Assembly: GCA_036417435.1 (NCBI GenBank)
Contig: CM070899.1
Location: 145,652,237-145,716,236 of the forward strand
Source: Inia geoffrensis
Lineage: Eukaryota > Chordata > Mammalia > Artiodactyla > Iniidae
DNA length: 64,000 nt
Reading direction: 5' to 3'
Shown: piece after piece, positions 1-10,537 of the stretch
Layout: every line of letters starts with the position of its first letter
Position numbering within the stretch: the stretch's first letter is position 1
The notes under the pieces: model-generated
Told to the model about the DNA's origin: nothing
The model's database searches: none
Seen by the model: only the letters and a program-made list of their open reading frames with translations
Translations under genes and position numbers: made by a program

Positions 1-405
1 TACAAATTCAAACGCCCGTGCAATCAGATCACCAAAAGCCACCGACCTAGCAGGACAACCAACACCTGGCTGGATCCTGAGCTATTCAAAAAACCGACCT
101 GTTTGCTTTCATGAGTAAATGTCTTCTTTGGAGACTGTAATGATTGTTATTCTTGCAAAGATTAAGGCATATGGAGATGTAATACTAATATCAGTGAAAC
201 TGGGTATCAAAATTGCATACATCCTTCCAGTTTCTACATCCCCATGCATTTTCCTCTTCCACAGATCACTTTTTTCTGTTTGCAGGAGATGAGTAATGAT
301 CTCTCACATTTGTACGAAACTTCATCATTTGCCAAGTACTTTTATTCACATTAGTTCATATATCTTCTACTGGCCAGCCAGGGAGGTTGCTCTGACTGGG
401 ATCAT
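1..405. other. no recognised feature
   Basis: AT-leaning unique-looking sequence. I see no repeat family, exon or RNA gene here. It ends at the target-site duplication of the first SINE. Confidence 0.5.
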
Positions 406-418
406 TATCTCCACTTTA

Positions 419-623
419 TTTTTTTTTGTGTGTGGTACGCGGGCCTCTCACTGTTGTGGCCTCTCCCGTTGCGGAGCACAGGCTCTGGGCGCACAGGCTC
501 AGCGGCCATGGCTCACGGGCTCAGCCGCTCCGCGGCATGTGGGATCTTCCCGGACCGGGGCACGAACCTGCGTCCCCTGCATCGACAGGCAGATTCTCAA
601 CCACTGAGCCACCAGGGAAGCCC
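419..623 (-). mobile_element. CHR-type SINE (short form), antisense
   Basis: tRNA-Glu-derived SINE of the cetacean CHR group, inserted in reverse. The T-run representing the A tail lies at the left (about 419-427) and the tRNA-like head at the right, ending 'ccaccagggaagccc'. A perfect 13-bp target-site duplication 'tatctccacttta' flanks it at 406-418 and 624-636, so both ends are defined. SINEs of this type carry internal RNA polymerase III A and B boxes in the tRNA-like head and are mobilised by L1 proteins. The B-box-like 'ggttcgtgccc' equivalent is visible on the minus strand with changes. The antisense strand is open in several frames, which produces spurious ORFs. Confidence 0.93.
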
Positions 624-636
624 TATCTCCACTTTA

Positions 637-1779
637 GAGATGACATAGGATTGGAGAGATAAGGTAGCACATCCGTACACCCAGCTCTACCTGTTCCCAG
701 AGAGAAAGCAGCACCTGAACCCAGGTCTTCTAGCTCCAATACACTTTTCTATGCTGTGGCTGACCGTCATGGGAGGCTCGAACTTATCTCCAAATAATTT
801 TTGCAGTGAGCAGAGGATGCCTGCAGGTCCCATTACTGAACGTGTGAGGTTAACTGCTCTTCTCACTACTTGGGACACTAGTGGTCCAGGGGCCATGGTT
901 AAGGATGGACCACCCTGTCATTAAACAGAGACCCAGGTGATAGTGCTGAAGTCAAGACTGCTGGAATGCTCACCACCAGGCTGCTATGCTGGAAAGTAGT
1001 GGTGGAAATAAACAACAAAAGCTGAGAGAAAGGAAGCCTTGTGCATCAGTAGGTCCAGGAAGCCTGATAATGTTCTACAACTGAATGAACTGCTGGAGCA
1101 GGGCGGTGTGAGCTGCGAAGAAGTTCAGGTCTCAGGCTGTGGCTTCCAGTCAGTTTCACACCGAGAGTAAAAATGAATGAGAATGAAGTGACATGATGGC
1201 ATGCATTTTGGCAACTCAAAACAGTTGTCTGTAGCAATGTCAGGACAGCTTCAGAAATCTGTTAGGAGTTTGACACTGGGGGTGGAGGGTTGAGGTTGGC
1301 AAATAGGACCCGTGCGATAAGTTCTAGGTTTAGCGTTCTAGAAACTGACTCGCTACATATGAAAACATGACTTTATTATTGAGATTTTAGTTGAAGGAAG
1401 CCTGGATTTAGAATTAGTAATTTGGGCTGGATAGCTAGCTTGACCATTTCTTAAAAATGTCACCATGTACCAGCCTCTGAGCCTTGGGTTCCTATCTACT
1501 CACAAATGAGTCATTTGTGGGGGGTCTAATGGATAATGCATGAATTTCCCCCAAGTCAGGCCAAAAAAGAAAAGACAGTTTGGCAGTAAAATACATCATT
1601 TGGCATAGACACGATTACCAAAACAACATGTGGGTGAAAATGTCTGTGGATCTTAAAGAGGATGGTTGTAAGCAACAGACAGATCGCAGATAATCAAGGC
1701 TCCGAGGCTTACAGGATACAATCAAGCATCCCAGGTCATGTTGCTACAGTACAAGCTCCGTGGGTACGGGTTTTGTTTT
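637..1779. other. no recognised feature
   Basis: About 1.1 kb without a repeat I can name and without a credible reading frame; the short frames on either strand lack any recognisable domain. Confidence 0.4.
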
Positions 1780-1865
1780 TTGTTTCATTTACTGCTGTGT
1801 CCTCAGCCCTCAGAACAGTAGGTGGCCCCTAGAAGGCATTCGGTCACTATTTGTTGGAAGGTGCA
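1780..1865 (+). repeat. L2 LINE 3'-end fragment (probable)
   Basis: The string 'ctgctgtgtcctcagccctcagaacagt' in split form (1793-1820), followed by a 'ggcattcggtcactatttgttgga'-like stretch, matches the pattern of the L2 3' terminus (ctgctgtatcccc...agcacctag...ctcaataaatatttgttgaa). Diverged, boundaries approximate. Confidence 0.45.
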
Positions 1866-1989
1866 GCCTGCCTCCAGTAGACCTGTCTTCTTAGAGGTCA
1901 AGTTCTAATGCTCTGGTGAAGGAAGACTGTAATTTCACCATGAAATCTGGGCGCTTCCCAGCACAGCACAAGGTGCAAAGTTACCAACC

Positions 1990-2125
1990 CACACAATCAC
2001 AAGGGCTGGAGGAAATCTCACAGGCTACCTGACTTTATCCTTTCAGAGGATGAGGCCAGGGTGGTGAGTTCCCAGTTACATAACTGTTTAGCAGCAAAGC
2101 TAGTACTTGGAACCAGGGAGTGGTA
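1990..2125 (-). repeat. MIR SINE fragment (probable)
   Basis: Reads as reverse-complement MIR: a Tcctttcagaggatgagg-like core, then a lost 'aagtaacttgcc' segment and 'tagcagcaaagctagtacttgg' near the end (similar to 'tagtaagtggcagagc'). Old and diverged. Confidence 0.45.
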
Positions 2126-2129
2126 ACTG

Positions 2130-2984
2130 AAGCAATGTTATTTTTTTTTTTTAATTAAAAAAATGAACTTTGGCTTTGAACGAGGCATATGGCTCCCTAT
2201 CAAGGTAAGTGAAAAGGCTGGATTAATTAATGCCTCTACCCAGATGGGAAGGATACAGGGCTGTCATTTTCTCAACCCAAGGACAGTCCTCAGGAGCTGA
2301 AGCCTCTTAATTCTTGGCACAGTGGAATTTTTAGTGAGAGGAGAAGAAATACTTGAACAGAATCATTTAAAAGCCCCAGAAGGTTTCTCGGATACCAAAC
2401 AGCCTTTCTTCAACAATAGGCTGGCAGAGGAAGTGCACAGATTAGATTTCCCGGAACAAACTCTCAGATTGGCTTTAAAAATTAGAGAAAAATGCTCTTC
2501 AGGCAAGACCCATTTGGGGTTTCATGAAACTCAGCTGGCTAGAAGGACTGTCAGACGTGCAGGAGAAATCCAGAAAACAGATGGGTGTCTTCCTCTAATT
2601 GCAACATGGCCCGGGGAGGTTCTGCAGTTAGCATGCTGGTCCAAGCCTCAGGCAGTGGCCCTGCCCCTGTTACACCCTAGGAGGCGGTGTTTCAGCAGAG
2701 GCCTCAGACACACCTGGCTGACACCAGAGTCTGAACTAAGCACTGCACGAGCATCTCTCCCTGACAGTGAGCTCAGGCTGGGGACCAGCTTCCAGGACCT
2801 CAAACTGTGATGTCACTGCAAACTCTTGTCCTCTCCCACCATCAGCCCCTATATCCCACAGGCTCTGCCGACAGCACTGAGCTACAGCCCCACCCCGGGG
2901 TAAGGAAGGAAGCAGACCGAAGACTCTTTGACTCTTTTTTTAAAAGTAATTTCTTCACTTTTTAAAACGTTAATTATTTTCAAT
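2130..2984. other. no recognised gene; chance 162-codon frame
   Basis: An open frame of 162 codons (2322-2810, plus) is present but shows no domain, signal or repeat composition I know. No splice or promoter context supports it. The 3' part near 2810-2880 has some L2-like wording. Treated as non-coding. Confidence 0.4.
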
Positions 2985-3100
2985 TATTTATTTATTAGGC
3001 CATGCGGCATGTGGGATCTTAGTTCCCTGACCAGGGATCGAACCCATGCCCCCTGCAGTGGAAGCGTGGCGTCTTAACCACTGGACCACCAGGGAAGTCC
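2985..3100 (-). mobile_element. older tRNA-Glu SINE fragment, antisense
   Basis: Contains 'ggcatgtgggatctt', 'gaccagggatcgaaccca' (the tRNA B-box side) and 'ccaccagggaagtccc' at the right-hand head. This is the tRNA-Glu SINE head shared by cetartiodactyl SINEs. It is only about 115 bp and more diverged than the other CHR copies, so it is probably an older subfamily. It lacks the CHR body and a clear duplication. Confidence 0.75.
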
Positions 3101-3845
3101 CCAGACCAAGGACTTGTATGGGTTAGGAAGGGACCCTGGATGAAGGCAGGCACTCATGCTGTCAGGAACCTCTCACGGATGGGACTTCTCGTGGATGGGC
3201 CTCTGCAAGTGGGGGGACCCTGGCGGTCTGGGGCTCCATGCGTGTTAGAACTCACTCCCCACGGTAATTCTGGGCTGTCCTGGACTGAGCTCCCCAGGGG
3301 CTGGCAGAACCCAGCCCTCTGGCCTCCACCAGGTGCCAGTGGGAACTAAAACCAGACAGCGGGCAGACTGGTTCCCGGTTCTCCCACAGATCACTCCACC
3401 CGACTGAGAGTCTTCTTAGAATGCACAGTTCTATATGTGTATATTAACTTGAGTTTGTATGCTTTATATTTAAACAGATCTGGGTTTCGAGATCCCTTAG
3501 GGCCACACAACAGGGATTTTTACCAAACATAACTCTGACAAGGGAAAAAGCAAAGGAAAAGAGTGACACTTCCCTCTGGCAAAGTTTACCTTTGCATCAC
3601 TATCAACATAACATATACAGCACAGATGGAGTTTTATGGGCGCCATTACCAAGCTGGTCTTACTTCTTTACACAACTTCATCAAAGGGCCTCCAGGGACT
3701 TTTGAGGTCCCCTGCGTGGCCAGCTCAGGTGTGGGAGCCTAGTGGATGGCACCCTTTGGGGCTGTTCTGTGCCCACAGGACTAACTGGCCCAGTCTGAAA
3801 AACCATGTGCCTGGGAGCCCATCCTGGATCCTCGGTCCCGTTCTG
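3101..3845. other. no recognised feature
   Basis: Unique-looking sequence without a supported gene or repeat. Confidence 0.4.
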
Positions 3846-3849
3846 CACC

Positions 3850-4020
3850 TTTAACTCTGACCTTGGACAAGCCACTGAACCTCTCTGAACCTCAGTTCCC
3901 TGGGCTGTAAAATGTGGTGACCTCATTGCACTGTGGTGGGGACTAAATGAGAGAGTGGATGTAGATCACGTGACACATCACAGGCCATCCAGAAGTGACA
4001 GTTAGGCCTATTGGTATTAA
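3850..4020 (+). repeat. MIR SINE
   Basis: Shows the diagnostic MIR core order 'ctctgaccttggacaagcc', 'cctctctgaacctcagttcc', 'ctgtaaaatgtgg', then 'ggactaaatgagag'. Ancient tRNA-derived SINE, plus orientation, boundaries approximate. Confidence 0.7.
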
Positions 4021-4129
4021 AGCAGAGATGTAATTGATCAACAGAGGCCTTATTCTCACTGGACCTTTTAACAACAAACAGCCATGTGCCACTGCTGGAG
4101 GGACCAGGGGGATGAGACCTCCTCAGGTT

Positions 4130-4440
4130 TGAAAATGGATGAATCCAAAGGCCACTGTCATCCTACCTGCTCCCCCCATCCCCTGCCACCTTAGACCCCG
4201 GTGACCCCCTCCTGCTCTTGGAAGAACTTTCCTCCCTTGGCTGCCAGGACCCTGCATGTCCCAGCCTCCCCAGCTGTCTCCTCTGATCTCTGGCCCAGGT
4301 TCTCCTCTTCTGCCCACTCAGCTAGGGAGTGCCCCAGGCTCCCTTTTCTACCCATACCCACTCCCCGGGTCACCTCATCCAGCCTTGCAGTTTTAAGCAC
4401 CATGTCTACACTGATGATTCCCAAATGAACGATGGAAAAA
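4130..4440 (+). repeat. L2-like LINE fragment (probable)
   Basis: Pyrimidine-rich text ending 'gtcacctcatccagcc...ttttaagcaccatgtctacactgatgattcccaaat' (split here) resembles a mammalian LINE segment usually reading 'ggctttaaataccatctatatgctgatgactcccaaat'. I assign it to the L2 group with limited certainty. Confidence 0.4.
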
Positions 4441-4499
4441 AACGGGGAGAACATAGCAGTGCTGGGCGGGTACAGTTTTGGTGTAGGTGGAGCGGGTCT

Positions 4500-4810
4500 C
4501 ATGGAGATTGGGACATGTGAGTAAGGACTTCAAGGGAGCGCGGATAAGCCATGAGGTTATCTGGCGAAGAGCATTCCAGACAGGGCAGCAAGGGCCCAGG
4601 CCTGGGGCACACCTGGACACCTAGGAGCAGAGAGGCCGGGGCCTGGCTCGGACACCGTGAGGGACGGAGAGGGGTGCAGAGTCAGTGGGGGTGCAGTGGA
4701 TCGCATAGAGTCCTGTCAACTGCTGGGATGAACGTGGCCTTTATGCAGAAGGAGGGAGAGCCATGGCAGGGTGCTGAGCGGCAAAGCGATGGGATCTGAT
4801 GGCTCCTGTG
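4500..4810 (-). repeat. L2 LINE fragment
   Basis: Reverse-complement L2: 'gaagagcattccagacagg', 'agcaagggccc', 'ctaggagcagagaggcc' and 'gcgatgggatctgatgg' correspond in order to the ORF2 3' part of L2 read antisense. Diverged. Confidence 0.55.
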
Positions 4811-4990
4811 TACCCTGTTGACAGTGGGCTGTGAAGAGACAAGGAGGATGGGGGCGGGAGGCTCCATGCAGGAATGCGGAGGGATCCCTGGGGGATGGGA
4901 GCAGGGGACAGCAGACTGCTCTAAAGGGAACACTGACAAAGTGTTCTCATAACTTCTCCGTGGAGACTGGGGGATGGGAGAAGTCAAGGG

Positions 4991-5008
4991 CCCCCCCCCA
5001 CCCACCCC
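4991..5008 (-). other. G-quadruplex candidate (C-run on + strand)
   Basis: Nine C, then A, three C, A, four C. On the minus strand this satisfies a four-run G-quadruplex pattern if single Gs of the long run serve as loops. Confidence 0.4.
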
Positions 5009-5169
5009 GAGCAACTGAACGGGTGGGGCTGCCCTTAAGATGCGCAGCGCTGCAGACACAGCAAGCATGGCGGTGGGGGTCAGGCGCTTCTGTGTGGACA
5101 TGCTAAAGTATGAGATGCCTCCAGGACACCCGGGTGAGTACTCCCCCCGAACACCTCAAAGCCAAAATG

Positions 5170-5780
5170 CTCAGGCATGACTTGTCTTCTCTCGTCTCTC
5201 CCTCTTTCCCCACCCTGACTTCCTATCACAGCCCGCCAGCTACACAGACTCGAAATCGCAGAGTAATTGTCACCACTTCCCCGTCCCTTAGAGGCCCAAT
5301 CCAACCAGGCACCCAATCTTTTATGTACAGCTGCTGTGATGTTCCTCAAAGCTGTCTCCTCGTCGGCTCTCTGATTTGGTCTACATCCTCCTGATGGCTT
5401 GCCAGGAGTATCACAAAAACCTTCCAAGGGGCCCCCGCATCTGCAGCTGTTTCCCACTCCAGCCCACCCAATCACGACAGCCAGAGCTTTTTCCGCCAAA
5501 AACCCAGAGCATCTCTGCTACTCAAAAGCTTCCGGTGGTTCGTGCATCATATACATAGTAAAATCTGAAAACCCACAGCCTTCTCCAAAATGCCTCCCTT
5601 CCAGCTTCAATTCTCTTCATGCCCTCACTGACCCTTTATTTATTCCAGGGTGGTGGAAGCACAGCACAGCCCTGAGACTCTCAGCCTCAACCTCTCAGCG
5701 TTCCCTGTGGCTACTCCCTCCACCGAGGACACCACGCTGAAGCCCCCTCTGGCTTTAGGACTCTGGGGTCCCACATGCGC
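5170..5780 (+). repeat. L2 LINE fragment (probable)
   Basis: Wording such as 'gctgtgatgttcctcaaa', 'aaaagcttccggtggtt', 'agtaaaatctgaaaaccc' and 'ttccagcttcaattctcttc' follows the order of the L2 ORF2 3' region (gtgatctttctaaa, aaatccttcagtgg, ataaagtcc). Old and diverged. Confidence 0.5.
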
Positions 5781-6584
5781 AAGGAGCTCCCCAGATGCTC
5801 ATGATGAGATTCGGCTTTCATCCTCACACCTGGCCCCTGCTGTTCCCCCTTCTCTCCCCTGGTCACATGCCTGCACACGCCCTGGTCCTCTGGGTTAGAG
5901 ACAATTTTGGACAAAGTGTAATACCAGCCCTCTCTTAGGGAACTATTTGGGGCCCTAGAAAGTGTTTATCGTCAGATGGCCGCTTCCAACCAAACAAAAC
6001 AGGCTCCTGTTCCACTGTGCGCTACACAAGTTCTTAAAGGTTAGCATAATTAAACACTTTTTCTTTCTTTTCAAATTTTTTTATACTGCTATTATTTCTC
6101 CCCTGACTCATCTCTTTGAAAACCGGCCCCCACCCCTCACATGTAGCTCCTTTAATTTTTGTCTTATTCAAGGCTCCATCGATTTCCTTTGTCTTTCTCT
6201 TCCTTGCCCCTGGCTTTCATCTGGGGCCCTGGCACAAGCAAATGAGGCCCGAGAGGATCCTGGGACTCCTCTGTGCAGAACATTTCTTTAAGAAGGTAAC
6301 GGACATTCGCGATGTTCGTGAAATGCTGTCCTCACGTCCCCCCCTCACAGGGCGTGACCCAGCTTGGACCAGATGCCAAAGTGCTGCTAGGGGTGCGTGT
6401 ACCTAATTCCACAGGTACTCACTCCAGTTATTCACAAAGCAGAATTCCATAGGTTGGCATCTCTTTTTCAAAGTAATCAGATCCCTGAGCAAAGGATCGC
6501 ATTTCCATGGTACCATTTAATACGTCTCCAGTGTCCTTGGAATGTGGGCGCGGAAAGATCCCAGTGGGAGCACAGGAGAGGCAT
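5781..6584. other. no recognised feature
   Basis: No gene or repeat that I can name with support. Confidence 0.35.
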
Positions 6585-6760
6585 GGCTTGGGTTTCAGGA
6601 GATGTGGGTTCTAACCTTCCTCTGCCGTGGTGGGTGTGACTCACTGCACAATCCTTCACCCTGGCAGAGCCTCCGTTTCCTCACCCGTAAATCCAAGGTC
6701 TGGGAAGAGGTGACCTCGCAGGCCCTATTAGATCTAAAATTTCCTAAATCTTTTATCCCT
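6585..6760 (+). repeat. MIR SINE fragment
   Basis: 'agatgtgggttctaacctt', 'ggtgtgactcactgcacaa', 'gcctccgtttcctcacccgt' follow the MIR order (exon-like text 'tgggttcaaatcc... tgtgaccttgggcaa ... cctcagtttcctcatctgt'). Confidence 0.55.
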
Positions 6761-6830
6761 GAGGGCAGAGCTCTTCAAAGTTCACATTGGGTTCCTTGGT
6801 TCAATCAGCAGTTGAGGTTGTTAAATCTTT

Positions 6831-6998
6831 TTTTTTTTTAATTGAAGTACAGTAATTTGCAATGTTGTGTTAGTTTCAAGTGTATGACAAAGCGATTCAG
6901 ATTCTTTTTCATTTCTTTTCCATTGTTTTTCAGATTCCTTTCCATTACAGGTTATTACAAGACATTGGCTATAGTTCCCTGTGCTATACAGTAGGTCC
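6831..6998 (-). mobile_element. 5'-truncated L1 3' end, antisense
   Basis: A T-run followed by the reverse complement of the cetartiodactyl L1 3' terminus ('aattgaagtacagtaatttg', 'caaagcgattcag', 'ggttattacaagacattgg', 'gtgctatacagtaggtcc'). The 13-bp duplication 'ttgttaaatcttt' occurs at 6818-6830 and 6999-7011, which fixes the ends. About 168 bp, extreme 5' truncation. Confidence 0.85.
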
Positions 6999-7011
6999 TT
7001 GTTAAATCTTT

Positions 7012-8560
7012 ATCAGGTGGGATGGTATCGACCACGCTATCTACTGTGTCTCTGGCCTGGAGTGCAATCACACTGGCCTAGGCCCCGCCCACTGCCACGC
7101 CCCCCTCCTCCCAGACTATGGAGCTCCTGCTAGAGGCGCTGGGGAAGGTGAGGAATCCTCCACTGTGCATCCCCAGGATGAAATTTTGTATTTTGCAAAG
7201 GTCTTTCCCCCCGGTATTTGTCTAAGAAAAGGATCTATGCATAAATCTCAAGGCCAGAGAAGGAAAAAAAATATCCAACTGTGTCTAACACACGGCTTTT
7301 GAAGACCAACTAACCCTTTGGGACATTTTGCAGAATAAAATACACAGAAAAGACTCAACAGGCGATGGCATTTAAATTATTCAAAGGAACATCATTAAAG
7401 CAAACTTTGCTATGCGGGTGGGGGCCTGGGCACAGCCCGTGTTCAAGATAAATGCCCAATTCCTCTGGGACTCCTATTACCAACTGCTACAAAATTATAG
7501 CCAAGAACATTTTATCAGCTCAATAATGCACCTTGAGAAGTGTGACTGAGCATTCAAGCTGCAATCCTGAACCGCTCTGGGGTAACTGACCTGTGGTCTT
7601 TCAGCTCCCAGAACTCTTCACCTGAGCCATGAATGTGCCTGATTGAACCATAGCTCTTTTTACCTTTCATGACAGCAGATGGAAGAGTTCTATTAAAATG
7701 TATGAAGGCAGGTGAGCAGGTCTCAGCTAGAAGAGGAACCCAGCTCCTTGGGGTAGAGACCATTCACCTTTCCTTTTAACAAAACCTATAAAATAATTCT
7801 CTTATACAGTGTCAGCTCGACTGCATATATGTGGTTGAGGGAAAATAAAATACTGGAAAACAACAGACAAAAATGTACTTTTATCCCTGGGGTGGGAAAA
7901 TGAATGATTCTTATTTTGCTTCTTAGCCTTTATGATGTTTCCCCATTGTCGACGGGGAGTATGTATTCTTTTATGTGAAACTATAAACGTTTTTCAAAAA
8001 CAAGTATTCACACAGGTCTTTGCCCAGGCAAATGAGTACGTTTAAGCAGGTAAAAGATGCCAAATGGAGATGCCAAATGGAGAGTTTGTATACCAACACT
8101 TACCAAGCCTGGTCTAATGCCTGCCTTTGTCCAGTGCAGATACCTTTAATCCCCAGAGCACAGGGACCCTGCTCACTGCAGTGTAAGGGCCTGGCCAGAG
8201 GCAAAACAGTCCCTGACAGCTGTTCCCACATCGCCAGAGATGAATCCTAAACTTGGCATCCTCTGAAAGTGAACAAGGTTTCTTTCTTTCTCCTGGTCAG
8301 AGACCTGAGATGTAAATATTTTAGGCTGTGGAGAGTTTGCAAATAAACATCTTCCCCTTGAAGAAAGCCATCCAGTGATTACAGCATAACCTTCCCAGAA
8401 GGGATTCCATTTACTGCCTCTTTAAGAAATTACTTGGCAACAGGATGTTATTTAATTATTTACTTAAATGTATGCCCTCTGGGGCCTGAAGGAAACACGG
8501 TATTTTTTAAGCAACAGACAGTCTGGGGAGGTGGTTTGACCGTAGGTCAGGCTTTGATGT
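7012..8560. other. no recognised feature; small 13-bp tandem at 8056
   Basis: Unique-looking sequence. 'gatgccaaatgga' is repeated in tandem at 8056-8081 (period 13). No gene supported. Confidence 0.4.
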
Positions 8561-8563
8561 TGA

Positions 8564-8622
8564 AACACACACACAGGTGCACACATGCACATGCACGCAC
8601 ACACACACACACACACACACAC
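8564..8622 (+). repeat. (CA)n microsatellite
   Basis: Interrupted CA dinucleotide tract with the longest pure run at about 8597-8622. Likely length-polymorphic. Confidence 0.9.
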
Positions 8623-9042
8623 CTGAAGCAAGAAGTCAAGATCTTCTAAATTGATATGCCAGCAAAAAGCAAAACTCTCTCATGTCCAGATCCTACAAAA
8701 ATCCCTGGGAACGCCAAACTTCTGGCATTCTGCACTTGGCCTGGGGAGAGGTGGAAAAAGCCCCAGTTGCAGCATGTTCTCGACAAAAATTAGAAGCAGT
8801 GACTTCTTTGTGGAATAAAATCCACTCGGAAAAAAAAAAAAAATCGCTCAAGTCCTGATCATTCCAGCCTAAAAATTTTATTGCCTACTTGAGCTGTTTG
8901 AATATTGCATTACATCAAATAGCCCAACCATCTTCTTTCTGGGTTAGAACATTTCCCAATTTTGAGGGCTGGTATTTGTGTCTTTTTCTCTTTTTCTTTC
9001 CTTTTATTTTCTCTCTTTATTTTTATCTTATTAAAAATGTTT
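8623..9042. other. no recognised feature
   Basis: Includes a 14-A run near 8830 and a pyrimidine-rich stretch just before the next SINE. No gene. Confidence 0.4.
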
Positions 9043-9366
9043 GGACTTCCCTGGTGGTGCAGTCGTTAAGAATCTGCCTGCCAATGCAGAGGACATGGGT
9101 TCGAGCCCTGGTCCGGGAAGTTCCCACATGCCACGGAGCAACTAAGCCCATACGCCACAACTACTGAGTCTGCGCTCTAGAGTCCACATGCTGCAGCTAC
9201 TGAGCCCGCGTGCTGCAACTACTAAAGGCCATGCGCCTAGAGCCCACGCTCCGCAACAAGAGAAGTCACCGCAACGAGAAGCCCGTGCACCACAACGAGA
9301 GAAAGCCCGCACGCAGCAACGAAGACCAAATGCAGCCAAAAATAAATTAAAAAAAAAAAAAAAAAG
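9043..9366 (+). mobile_element. CHR-type SINE (long form), sense
   Basis: tRNA-Glu head 'ggacttccctggtggtgcag' with B-box-like 'gggttcgagccc' (9108-9119), followed by the long CHR body made of repeated 'cacaactactgag', 'gcgcctagagcccacgctcc', 'gcaacaagagaag' units, ending in an A tail (about 9350-9366). At about 320 bp it is longer than the roughly 205-bp CHR copies elsewhere here, marking a separate subfamily. No clear target-site duplication, suggesting greater age. Confidence 0.9.
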
Positions 9367-10299
9367 GTTCCCAGGGCCTAGAACATTGTCTGATGCTGTC
9401 GGCTGCCAATAACCATTTATCAAATAAATACATTTGCTGAGTGGAGCGTGGCAGGAAGGGTCCCGTGAGTGTCAAGGAATGGAGACGTATACCTGTCCCG
9501 GGAGCCAGAATCCCAAAGCCAGGTTGGAGAGACAGATGTCAGCACTGTGGCCTCCCCATGGTACTAACGGGGTCCAGAGGCCTGGGTTCTGGTTCTGACT
9601 TCACCAACTCCCTCCTTGGAGACTCGAAACAAATCACTGAGATTCCTTGGATGCCTGCCTGCACTGTTACTCCTCTCATTCTGGCTCCATCATCACCTGA
9701 TGTGAGATTGATCAGCTTCCCACACGCTGAGCTTTCTTTCCTCCTTCCACTGGGCACTCTGCATCAACCTTTCCTTGGTGGCACCCGGCGTCAACAGCGA
9801 CAAGTCCGCAGAACGGACTGGTCTTCTGTCCACTTTTAATCCTCGGCAGAAATTCCCCGGAAGATAGGTGGTTTGTGCAGGTTGAAAAGAAGGCTGTGAT
9901 GGGAGGAGCCAGAAGAGGTTCTTCAATGTCTTCATTCCCTTCATGGACTCCACTCTCCAGTGTCCCTCTTGCCAAGGTGTGGCATACCTGAAAATTCGAC
10001 TAAAAGCCAAGATGCAGAAACGTACACTTTGCAATGGCTCTTGTGGTTTCCACCCACTGCGGGGACAGGTGAGGTTATTTCTTGCCATCCTGTGCATGAT
10101 CTGTTCCTCCAGCCTGGGCCAGTGATTTAGCTTATGTGGAAAAGTGTGCCTTTCTGTTTTCACTTGGGTCATGCGTAGAAAGGCTGAAGAACGCAAAGCA
10201 AAAGGAGACTCCTGTGGCATTCCACACCAGAGGTCTTTCCAGACCAGTGTCAACCCATTAATGAACACTTCAAGGGCAAATTCTGCAGCTACTGTAGCC
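9367..10299. other. no recognised gene; chance 213-codon minus frame
   Basis: A minus-strand open frame spans 9693-10334 (213 codons), the longest frame outside L1. It overlaps a MIR at its start and shows no domain, so I treat it as a chance frame. Confidence 0.4.
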
Positions 10300-10511
10300 C
10301 CTGGGAGGCCGTGTAGCATCATGGTCAAGAGCATGGGCGGTGGGGAGGCAGAGAATTTGGGGTGAGACTCCTACTCTGCCCTCGCAGGCTGTGCGACCTT
10401 GGGCAAGTTGCTTAATCTCTCTGAGCCCCAAACTGAGCAAGCGCTAAATTGGAAAAACAATGATAGCAACTTCTTCAGATGTGTGACCTGAGGATTATGG
10501 GAGAACAGCTA
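10300..10511 (+). repeat. MIR SINE
   Basis: A long MIR copy: 'gtagcatcatggtcaagagc' at the tRNA-like start, 'gaatttggggtgagactcc', 'gtgcgaccttgggcaagttg', 'cttaatctctctgagcccc', then 'caatgatagcaacttcttc'. Plus orientation. Confidence 0.75.
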
Positions 10512-10512
10512 C

Positions 10513-10537
10513 AAAAAAAAAAAAAAAAAAAAAAAAA
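10513..10537 (+). repeat. poly(A) run, 25 A
   Basis: Uninterrupted 25-A homopolymer immediately after the MIR. MIR does not end in a long A tract, so this is a simple repeat or the residue of a tiny retroinsertion. Confidence 0.85.

Noticed and set aside
2322..2810. 162-codon plus-strand open frame
   Set aside because: No domain, no splice or promoter context, and partly old-repeat-like sequence. Would be reconsidered only with cross-species coding conservation.
8564..8622. Possible CRISPR-like regular array
   Set aside because: It is a CA microsatellite; no spaced direct repeats with unique spacers exist here or elsewhere in the window.
9043..9120. tRNA gene candidate at SINE heads
   Set aside because: The tRNA-Glu resemblance is that of the SINE head; no complete cloverleaf with an acceptor stem is present.
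9693..10334. 213-codon minus-strand open frame, the longest outside L1
   Set aside because: It begins in a MIR, has no recognisable domain or composition, and in 64 kb read in six frames one chance frame of this size is not surprising.
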